Source: JAIXWP01 sp046309775 (GTDB lineage Bacteria; Bacteroidota; Bacteroidia; Flavobacteriales_D; Sanyastnellaceae). From it: a DNA stretch of 9,590 nucleotides. The notes beneath the pieces are model-generated. The model searched no databases. It worked only from the letters and a program-made list of their open reading frames with translations, and was not told the origin of the DNA. This document shows, in pieces, positions 1 through 5,589 of the stretch. The stretch's first letter is position 1. Each line of letters starts with the position of its first letter. Where the stretch lies: assembly GCA_046309775.1 (NCBI GenBank), contig JBKCOM010000085.1:1-9590 (forward strand), in the 5' to 3' direction. The translations under genes and the position numbers were made by a program.

Positions 1-542
1 ATGTTTAGGCGCTTGGCTTCAGCCACGGCGATGTGTTCTTTCATAATATCGATTACGAATAGAGCTGCCGGTACACGGTTCATGTCAGCGATAGAACCAA
101 GGTTCTTTTGCATCTTCATGTAAGTACGGTCCAACTGCAGACGCTCACGCTTGCTAAGTGTAGCAGCAGTACCATCAGCACCCATCTTCTCGATGTTCGA
201 CATCTTGCGAACAGCCTTACGAATGGTAACGAAGTTCGTAAGCATTCCACCAGGCCATCTTTCTGTTACGAAAGGCATACCGATAGCGCTCACTTTCTCT
301 GCTACGATGTCTTTTGCTTGTTTTTTTGTAGCTACGAAGAGGATTTTCTTTCCTGACTTAGCAATCTGCTTTAAAGCAGATGATGCTTCTTCGAGCTTAA
401 CGACCGTCTTGTTGAGGTCGATGATATGGATTCCCTTCTTCTCACCGAAGATGTAAGGGGCCATGTTTGGATTCCATTTGCGGCTGAGGTGACCGAAGTG
501 TACACCTGCATCCAGCAATTCGTCAAAACTAACTTTTGCCAT
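1..542 (-). CDS. rpsB: 30S ribosomal protein S2, C-terminus cut by window edge
   Basis: Reading the minus strand from the ATG at 542 gives 180 open codons that run off the left edge. The protein begins MAKVSFDELLDAGVHFGH and carries S2 signatures: GVHFGHLSRKWNPNM (residues 13-27), an IIDLNKT segment (40-46), ERWPGGMLTNF (94-104) and ADMNRVPAALFVID (152-165). S2 is a late-assembling protein of the small subunit that binds 16S rRNA near the head-platform junction and S1 where S1 is present. The family is usually about 230-290 residues, so the last third is missing. The gene lies downstream of rpsI on the same strand, after a 147-base gap that holds a long stem-loop. The elongation factor Ts gene (tsf) commonly follows rpsB but would lie outside the window. 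The start has no clear Shine-Dalgarno and is preceded by an A/T-rich stretch, as is usual in Bacteroidota. Confidence 0.97.
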   Translation of the reverse strand, partial: MAKVSFDELLDAGVHFGHLSRKWNPNMAPYIFGEKKGIHIIDLNKTVVKLEEASSALKQIAKSGKKILFVATKKQAKDIVAEKVSAIGMPFVTERWPGGMLTNFVTIRKAVRKMSNIEKMGADGTAATLSKRERLQLDRTYMKMQKNLGSIADMNRVPAALFVIDIMKEHIAVAEAKRLN

Positions 543-580
543 TTGTATTAAATTGATCTTGTTTACTTTCTCTAAATGTC

Positions 581-651
581 AACTGCCTGGTAGCCGACCC
601 ACGAAAACAATACAGACTTGTATGATTTTCGTGGGGCGAGTCCTGGCAGTT
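581..651 (-). promoter_or_regulatory. Candidate structured mRNA leader of rpsB (long stem-loop)
   Basis: Three stacked helices are visible. The outer one pairs 581-587 (AACTGCC) with 645-651 (GGCAGTT), and 589-590 with 642-643 continues it. After an asymmetric internal loop (591-597 against 636-641), ten perfect pairs join 598-607 (CCCACGAAAA) with 626-635. After a 2x2 mismatch, five pairs join 610-614 with 619-623 around a four-base loop. On the minus strand the structure lies between the rpsI stop and the rpsB start, ending about 38 bases before the ATG. No U-tract follows, so it does not look like an intrinsic terminator. Feedback control of rpsB by S2 binding its own leader is known in gammaproteobacteria. 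Assigning that role here is inference, and an RNase processing site is the main alternative. Confidence 0.6.
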
Positions 652-682
652 TGGATGCTAAACAAGCAGCTACTCGAGCCAA

Positions 683-699
683 TAAGCGATTAACGCTTA
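683..699 (-). other. Small hairpin enclosing the rpsI stop codon
   Basis: TAAGCG (683-688) and CGCTTA (694-699) form six perfect pairs around a five-base loop that contains the rpsI stop codon (690-692). No T-run follows in the direction of rpsI transcription, so I do not call it a terminator. It might be the first helix of the same intercistronic leader as the long stem-loop at 581-651, or it might be chance. Confidence 0.3.
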
Positions 700-1079
700 G
701 AGAACTGGAAGCGCTTTCTTGCTTTCTTCTGACCGAACTTCTTACGCTCAACCATACGTGGGTCGCGCGTAGTAAGACCTTCAGCCTTCAATAATGTTTT
801 CCATTCAGGGTTGAGTTCAATCAACGCCTTACTGATTGCCAAACGGAGAGCTTCAGCTTGACCAGTGATACCACCGCCGTCAAGGTTAGCTTTGAAATCA
901 TACTTACCCTCATTACCAGTTAACGCGAATGGTTGATTCACGCGGTACTGGAGTACCATTGTTGGGAAATATGTCTTATAGTCTTTACCGTTGATGGTAA
1001 AGTTACCGGTACCTTCAGAAAGGTAAACGCGAGCAACTGCTGTCTTTCTGCGTCCGGATGTATTTGTTACTTCAGCCAT
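690..1079 (-). CDS. rpsI: 30S ribosomal protein S9
   Basis: The gene encodes 129 residues, the normal length for bacterial S9. The N-terminus has the SGRRKTAVARVYL segment (residues 8-20). The basic C-terminal tail ends in RKRFQFSKR; the terminal SKR is the conserved tip that reaches the decoding centre and contacts P-site tRNA in the 30S subunit. The central LDGGGITGQAEALRLAISKAL segment is also typical of S9. The gene follows rplM after 12 bases. A purine-rich AAAAGGA that could serve as a weak ribosome-binding site lies inside the last codons of rplM, which fits translational coupling. It is transcribed with rplM and probably with rpsB downstream. I see no truncation or odd codon use. Confidence 0.98.
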   Translation of the reverse strand: MAEVTNTSGRRKTAVARVYLSEGTGNFTINGKDYKTYFPTMVLQYRVNQPFALTGNEGKYDFKANLDGGGITGQAEALRLAISKALIELNPEWKTLLKAEGLTTRDPRMVERKKFGQKKARKRFQFSKR

Positions 1080-1091
1080 TTGACTAAATTA

Positions 1092-1541
1092 TTATCCTTT
1101 TAATTTGTATTCCTTTGGTTGTTGTGCATCCTGATCATGGTTTGGACCAGAGTAAACGTAAAGGTTGCGATAAACCGCGCGACCCAAACGATTCTTTGGA
1201 AGCATACCACGAACTGCCATCTCGATCATCGCGGTTGGGTGCTTAGCCATTGTCTCTTTTGGAGTGGCAAAGCGCTGACCACCAGGATAACCTGTGTAGC
1301 GGATATAAACCTTCTCATCCCACTTCTTACCTGTGAGCTGAATCTTCTCTGCATTAATGATAACAACGTTATCACCGCAGTCAGCGTGAGGTGTGAAATT
1401 AGTCTTATGCTTACCGCGGAGGATGTATGCCACCTCGCTGCTAAGACGTCCTAATGTTTGTCCTTCAGCATCGATAAGAAGCCACTGCTTGTTGGCATTC
1501 TCCTTATTGGCTGAAATTGTTTTATAGCTCAACGTATCCAT
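1092..1541 (-). CDS. rplM: 50S ribosomal protein L13
   Basis: The gene encodes 149 residues, within the usual 140-150 for L13. Diagnostic segments are WLLIDAEGQTLGRLSSEVA (20-38), the HADCGDNVVIINAEKI stretch (52-67), YIRYTGYPGG (79-88) and the family signature MLPKNRLGRAVYRNLYVYSG (113-132). L13 is an early assembly protein of the large subunit that binds 23S rRNA. It is the first gene of the rplM-rpsI-rpsB group on the minus strand, and two promoter-like elements lie 44 or more bases upstream. The ATG at 1541 is chosen because the protein then starts with the short N-terminal extension MDTLSYKTISA that I associate with Bacteroidota L13. L13-rpsI pairing is near universal in bacteria. Confidence 0.98.
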   Translation of the reverse strand: MDTLSYKTISANKENANKQWLLIDAEGQTLGRLSSEVAYILRGKHKTNFTPHADCGDNVVIINAEKIQLTGKKWDEKVYIRYTGYPGGQRFATPKETMAKHPTAMIEMAVRGMLPKNRLGRAVYRNLYVYSGPNHDQDAQQPKEYKLKG

Positions 1542-1584
1542 TGCTATTGATTTCTAGTGTTTTTCCTTTTTGAAAAACGGGCTG

Positions 1585-1615
1585 CGAAAATACTACCTTT
1601 TTCCGAAACTGCAAA
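1585..1615 (-). promoter_or_regulatory. Proximal promoter of the rplM operon
   Basis: On the minus strand, TTTG (1612-1615) is followed after exactly 19 bases by TATTTTCG (1585-1592). This fits the Bacteroidota primary-sigma pattern TTTG, 19-21 bases, TAnnTTTG, with one mismatch (C for T) in the downstream box. Transcription would start roughly 5-8 bases further on, giving a leader of about 35-40 bases before the rplM ATG. The region upstream is rich in A and T tracts (about 1616-1680), as in strong ribosomal promoters. Confidence 0.65.
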
Positions 1616-1687
1616 TACTTTTCAACATACTTTTTTGAAAAAAGCGAAAAAACCCCGAAAAACCTGAGTTTTTTCTATTTCGGACCG

Positions 1688-1716
1688 CAAAAATACGGCG
1701 TTTGTCCGTTCCCCAA
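1688..1716 (-). promoter_or_regulatory. Possible distal promoter of the rplM operon
   Basis: On the minus strand, TTG (1714-1716) precedes TATTTTTG (1688-1695) by 18 bases. The downstream box is a perfect TAnnTTTG match, but the spacing is one short of the usual range. The box sits inside an interrupted inverted repeat (1681-1708) with arms CGGAC and GTCCG plus inner CGC and GCG, so it could be a regulated start. The A/T composition of the area makes chance matches possible. Confidence 0.4.
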
Positions 1717-1796
1717 TTTTTTTTGACCGTTGACGATCCCAGCACTACCGTTGCTTCATCACACCTTATATATATGTAAAGATAATTCCATATTTA

Positions 1797-1856
1797 CGTT
1801 ATGAATCACAGCAGATTCAACACCTGTTTCACCTCTTAAAACAACACGTTATGAAA
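1797..1856 (+). repeat. Ten-base direct repeat around two short-ORF starts
   Basis: ACGTTATGAA occurs at 1797-1806 and again at 1847-1856, exactly 50 bases apart. Each copy contains an ATG that opens a short plus-strand reading frame (1801 and 1851). The repeat may be a shared start context, a duplicated binding site or coincidence. Confidence 0.4.
1801..1839 (+). CDS. Very short reading frame, 12 codons (uncertain)
   Basis: ATG at 1801 opens a 12-codon frame encoding MNHSRFNTCFTS, ending at TAA 1837-1839. It begins in the ten-base repeat that also starts the 20-codon frame at 1851. No ribosome-binding site is evident and I do not recognise the peptide. It is listed because it lies in the same terminator-bounded plus-strand unit. 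It could equally be untranslated 5' sequence of a small RNA. Confidence 0.15.
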   Translation: MNHSRFNTCFTS

Positions 1857-1913
1857 AACAGTAATGAATTCCCCAAGTCGATTCAAGGTCTCTGGATCTT
1901 CAACGACAAATGA
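1851..1913 (+). CDS. Possible micro-protein, 20 codons (uncertain)
   Basis: ATG at 1851 encodes MKNSNEFPKSIQGLWIFNDK and stops at TGA 1911-1913. I do not recognise the product. It is too short to show a signal peptide or a domain. What supports a real transcript is its position: two terminator-like hairpins follow directly on the same strand, and no other plus-strand gene lies in 1542-1993 for them to serve. No convincing TAnnTTTG promoter is visible upstream; the TATATATATG tract near 1769-1778 is the closest A/T-rich candidate but lacks a spaced TTTG box. Alternatives are a non-coding small RNA or the remnant of a decayed gene. Confidence 0.3.
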   Translation: MKNSNEFPKSIQGLWIFNDK

Positions 1914-1917
1914 TATG

Positions 1918-1935
1918 AACTCAAAGTGAGTTTTT
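1918..1935 (+). terminator. Weak hairpin with T-run after the 20-codon frame
   Basis: AACTCA (1918-1923) pairs with TGAGTT (1927-1932) across a three-base loop, and T's run through 1935. The six-pair stem has only two G-C pairs, so alone it would terminate poorly. It starts four bases after the TGA of the short frame at 1851. Confidence 0.35.
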
Positions 1936-1955
1936 GTTTGGTTTTGTTTGGTTTT
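1936..1955 (+). repeat. Tandem duplication of GTTTGGTTTT
   Basis: The ten-base unit GTTTGGTTTT occurs twice head to tail (1936-1945 and 1946-1955), filling the space between the two terminator-like hairpins. It may be replication slippage in a low-complexity spacer. Confidence 0.7.
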
Positions 1956-1957
1956 GG

Positions 1958-1993
1958 AAATCCTCCCCGGTGGTTCGGGGAGGATTTTTTTTT
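1958..1993 (+). terminator. Strong rho-independent terminator
   Basis: AAATCCTCCCCG (1958-1969) pairs perfectly with CGGGGAGGATTT (1976-1987) around a six-base loop (GTGGTT), and the T-run continues to 1993. The T-run makes it a plus-strand terminator for whatever is transcribed across 1797-1957. On the minus strand only three T's follow the stem, so it would be at best a weak terminator for the barrel gene, whose TAG stop (1994-1996) directly abuts it. Confidence 0.85.
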
Positions 1994-4900
1994 CTAGAAA
2001 AAAGCCCTCAATTGCACACCACCGGCGTGAATGGTCCGAACATCATCTGGCTTGCGACCATTGTAGGTAATGTTCAACTGTAAACTCTTGCCAAGAGTCC
2101 GCTGCAGCCCAACATTCCATGTCACATTAAAACCAGGATTCAAGCCTTCAAGCATATCAAACGACAAACTATTGTTAGCTGCGCCATCATATCGAATATT
2201 AAAAAAGTTGACTCCTCCTTGAAAAAGTCCTTTTTCTAAGCTATTCCAATTAAACTCTATTCCATAACTAAGTATTTCTGCCGTCTCCGCACCCTGAGTA
2301 TTTCGCTTATCACTCCATTCACCTACCAATGCAAACCGCCGCGTATTATCTGGTTGCCAACTCAATTTAGGTTTTACAGTCAAATATTCGATGCTATAAT
2401 TTCTTCCCGATAAAAAATCCGATGCTATAGTGCGTGTTCCAATTTTCTGCTCGCTATTTAAAATGATGGAAAGCGGTAATGCCCAACGAAACGCTAATTG
2501 ATGAAACTGCTCCTCGCGCGATTCAAATCCATTGCTCAACAAATTTTTACCTCTGGTATCTTGAACAGTATAATCCGCCCCAAAGGTTGGGTTTGCTTTA
2601 TTGAAAAACAGCACGCTTCGAACGGATCCCGATAAAGCTATCAACACACTGTCCTCAGGAGTATTTGCAAATGGATTGAAACGCTCCGAACTCAACTCAC
2701 GCCCCGTCTTCCTATCCACCTTATAAGACGTTTGATTGCTCCACCGTCCGATGAATTTCTTCCAAGGCTTGTCATTCTTCCAATTTCTTCCCGTCTGAAT
2801 TTGCAATGATTGACTGAATTGATTGGTATAAGTTCTAACGTAATCTGTAGTTTGAATAAAACTGCGGATATAATTTGCTTCGTATTCAAATTGCGCGACT
2901 TCAAACTCATTCAAATCTTTTATTCCATCACCGTTATAGTCTATCCAAACATAAACTCCTTGTCCAGGTTGTACTTCCAAATAGATAAACTCTCGTCGCT
3001 GCTCCAAACCGCTACCTACTTCATAAAACGTGCTGCTCAACAACCAAGCACTTGGTGTGCGGTAATAATATTCCAATCGCATCACAAGCGTGTTTTCTGG
3101 TTCACGTGTAAACAGCTCCGGATCTACACTTCTCAATCTTCTATTGCTTATGATTGACTTAAATCGATTTTCCTTTTTACCGCGGTGTTCGAAAAGAAAA
3201 CCATACTCATCAGCACGAGCACTTCCACTGAGCAGACCTTCCTTTGGCAACCAATCAAGACGATCGCGATAATAGATAGAAGCACTATATTTAGTGGAGT
3301 CAACGATACCCACACTTACTTGCCAATCATAGAATCGATAGGCGCCAGTTACCACACTATCATTTCGGGCACCATAAATCTGATTCAATTCGTGTTCGTC
3401 TTTAAAACCAATCCTCCATTTCCCAAATGACCTGCTGATATCACTGATGTGGCGAACGAATGTAGTGTTGCGATTCCCTTCTGTTTGCAGGGCCGAAGCC
3501 TTGATATTGGATTTCCATTTAGAAGTAAGAATATCGGTGGCTGCATTGACTTTTCTACCGCTAAATCCTGAGCCTACGTTGAGAAACTCTACACCGGCGC
3601 TGACCTTGCCAAACTTTTCGCGCTGCCAACCAAGATTCGCTCCACCCCAATGCAAATCAGAAATCAAATTCAAATCCCTGATATTCCAGTTGCGATCAAA
3701 TTCCACCTCCCGAAAGCGCTCGATACCCACAAAGTTGACGTTCGCATATTCGTACTGACCAGTAGTAAACAACTCTGTCTTCACTTTGGTCACCGAGTCC
3801 ACTCGCTGTCTCAAAGCCGCATCCCAATTCAATTTGAGCGCATAACCCAAATCATCCTCACTATCAATGTCAGAAAATGTATTGAGGTCATTGTTTGAAA
3901 GACTGCCCTCTATTCCAAGCTTATTTCTCTTCTTCCATGTGACTTGATGACCTGCTGTCAACATCTGTCTTTTCTTTGGAGTTGCCAATAAAACTACTGG
4001 GGCATAATTTCCTCTTCTCACGAGCACATCGCCCGCCAACTCTGGAGCTACCCATCTATACTTTCTTCCCGCCGAAGTAAAACCATCTTCAACATAATCT
4101 CCATTGCCCTGTCCTACAAGATTAAATTGAACTCTGTAAAATGCATTTTCACTATTTGTAGAAAATACAAAAACACTATCAAAACCCAGTGAGTCGATCA
4201 CCAATCGGTAAAGCACATTTGAATTATTATATCCCGTGCTATCTACCCCTGAGCGAATAGCATTGAGCAAACCATCACCAGCACCCGCTAAGATGCGCTT
4301 ATCTTCTTGCGTCAGATCTTGTTGCAAGGGTTGATTCTTGGCGTCTGACTCTGAAAAAAAATTGAGATATGTTGAGTTGCGTTCATCCCCAAAAGTGACA
4401 GCGGTGCTAATCATCGGGCGTGCGAAGCGACGTTCAGAATATTGAAATTCAACTACGATTCGCCTATCCTTGGTAATGAATTGACGCGGAGTGAATATGA
4501 TTTCCGCAGAATTATAATCGATGATATAGTCTTTATCCTGCCCGCGCTCAAGTAATCTTCCGTCAATGAAAACTTGTTCTGTCCCCGCCAAAATCACAAT
4601 GAAGAGTTCATTGTCCGCTCCCGTCAATCGATAAGGGCCCTGATTGCCCTCAATTCCTTGAATGAGATTGCGTGCAAAGCGCCCTTTTGAAATCGATCCA
4701 CTTGCCTCTACAGTTAGCTTCTTCTTTGCTTTAGAAAAATTCAAATCTTGTTCGGTGAAAACATAAGCACCTTGGGCACGTTTAAAATAATTCATAAAAT
4801 AGCCATTGGGCTTTTTCAGAATAAAATCTCCTGCAATCAATTTTGTACGAGCATCATAAACCTGAATGAATACTTGGTCAAAATCCTGCAACTGCTGAGT

Positions 4901-5542
4901 ATTTCCATTGGGTTGAATAGGAATATTATCATCACTCACCGATCCCATAATACTGAACCGATCATTTAGTTTTCCGCTCACTTGTAAATTTAGGGTAGAG
5001 CTTACTGTTAAATTCTGAGCATTTCCTACAGCTATTCCTCTTGATATTGAACCTGACTTTTTGATACCTGAATCGTCAAATAAAGAAGCGGTAGAAGGCG
5101 ATTCGATGCGATAACCGCTAATCATAGTTCCATTTCCCTTTAGGATCATTGTTGTATCCTTATTTCGAAACGAATCAGGAATTCTAGTCGGAAAAACTGC
5201 ATAGTTGATAATGACGCTATCCTTTTCGTTGGTAGCTGGTAGCACTATTAGAGCTTTTCTAATGTCAATGAAAACGGGTTGAATGAATTCACCCTTGCTA
5301 TTTTTTATTTTTATTGAATAAGGAATAATACTCAATGAATCCAACACTAACGTATCGGCATATGCCAGCTTCTTTTCACGTAAAGAAGTAATTTGTGCAG
5401 ACGCAGAGTTCCAGCTCCAAACGATAAAGACCGTGAAGATGAACTTTAAAATGATATTTTTCCCGACGGCAGACAAAAGAGGCGTTGGACAAATGTGTTT
5501 TTTGGTTAAAAATTGTATTCGCGGGCCTAAATTACCGCTCAT
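1994..5542 (-). CDS. Large outer-membrane beta-barrel protein, function unknown
   Basis: The ATG at 5542 gives 1182 residues. A hydrophobic stretch (about 30-45) followed by ASAQ (47-50) looks like a Sec signal peptide, but it begins unusually far in. An in-frame TTG at 5476 would give a normal-length signal and may be the true start. The mature N-terminal part (about 50-160) is beta-rich. A conserved-looking block follows: SGSISRGIAVGNAQN (163-177), LNLQVSGKLNDRFSIMGSVS (184-203) and DNIPIQPNGNTQQLQDFDQV (205-224). I associate this pattern with large Bacteroidota surface barrels, including SprA-like proteins, but I cannot confirm the family. From about residue 530 alternating strands dominate. 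The protein ends in HAGGVQLRAFF with a terminal Phe, a typical outer-membrane insertion signal. An EF-hand-like loop, DYNGDGIKDLNE, sits at 868-879. The gene is divergent from the permease, and its stop abuts a terminator of opposite polarity. Export, adhesion or motility roles are all possible; no catalytic motif is visible. Confidence 0.85.
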   Translation of the reverse strand: MSGNLGPRIQFLTKKHICPTPLLSAVGKNIILKFIFTVFIVWSWNSASAQITSLREKKLAYADTLVLDSLSIIPYSIKIKNSKGEFIQPVFIDIRKALIVLPATNEKDSVIINYAVFPTRIPDSFRNKDTTMILKGNGTMISGYRIESPSTASLFDDSGIKKSGSISRGIAVGNAQNLTVSSTLNLQVSGKLNDRFSIMGSVSDDNIPIQPNGNTQQLQDFDQVFIQVYDARTKLIAGDFILKKPNGYFMNYFKRAQGAYVFTEQDLNFSKAKKKLTVEASGSISKGRFARNLIQGIEGNQGPYRLTGADNELFIVILAGTEQVFIDGRLLERGQDKDYIIDYNSAEIIFTPRQFITKDRRIVVEFQYSERRFARPMISTAVTFGDERNSTYLNFFSESDAKNQPLQQDLTQEDKRILAGAGDGLLNAIRSGVDSTGYNNSNVLYRLVIDSLGFDSVFVFSTNSENAFYRVQFNLVGQGNGDYVEDGFTSAGRKYRWVAPELAGDVLVRRGNYAPVVLLATPKKRQMLTAGHQVTWKKRNKLGIEGSLSNNDLNTFSDIDSEDDLGYALKLNWDAALRQRVDSVTKVKTELFTTGQYEYANVNFVGIERFREVEFDRNWNIRDLNLISDLHWGGANLGWQREKFGKVSAGVEFLNVGSGFSGRKVNAATDILTSKWKSNIKASALQTEGNRNTTFVRHISDISRSFGKWRIGFKDEHELNQIYGARNDSVVTGAYRFYDWQVSVGIVDSTKYSASIYYRDRLDWLPKEGLLSGSARADEYGFLFEHRGKKENRFKSIISNRRLRSVDPELFTREPENTLVMRLEYYYRTPSAWLLSSTFYEVGSGLEQRREFIYLEVQPGQGVYVWIDYNGDGIKDLNEFEVAQFEYEANYIRSFIQTTDYVRTYTNQFSQSLQIQTGRNWKNDKPWKKFIGRWSNQTSYKVDRKTGRELSSERFNPFANTPEDSVLIALSGSVRSVLFFNKANPTFGADYTVQDTRGKNLLSNGFESREEQFHQLAFRWALPLSIILNSEQKIGTRTIASDFLSGRNYSIEYLTVKPKLSWQPDNTRRFALVGEWSDKRNTQGAETAEILSYGIEFNWNSLEKGLFQGGVNFFNIRYDGAANNSLSFDMLEGLNPGFNVTWNVGLQRTLGKSLQLNITYNGRKPDDVRTIHAGGVQLRAFF

Positions 5543-5589
5543 CACAAGTTTATCCCCACATTCGGCTACATTCTATTAGTTTCGTGCTA

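Noticed and set aside
108..456. Two plus-strand reading frames of 82 and 101 codons
   Set aside because: They lie wholly antisense to rpsB, whose S2 signatures are unmistakable; the translations have no domain-like character.
581..651. Stem-loop as a rho-independent terminator after rpsI
   Set aside because: No U-tract on the minus strand after the stem, and rpsB continues on the same strand.
1119..1454. Plus-strand frame of 111 codons
   Set aside because: Antisense shadow of rplM.
2810..4969. Several plus-strand frames of 60-115 codons opposite the large barrel gene
   Set aside because: All overlap a continuous 1182-codon gene with signal peptide and barrel features; none shows its own start context or a recognisable protein.
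5577..5584. TAGTTTCG as the permease promoter
   Set aside because: Only one box, no TTTG at 19-21 bases upstream, and it ends five bases before the ATG; mentioned as a weak candidate only.
5485..5589. Longer start for the permease at 5485
   Set aside because: It overlaps the divergent barrel coding sequence and adds 35 residues unlike family N-termini; the ATG at 5590 gives the normal start.
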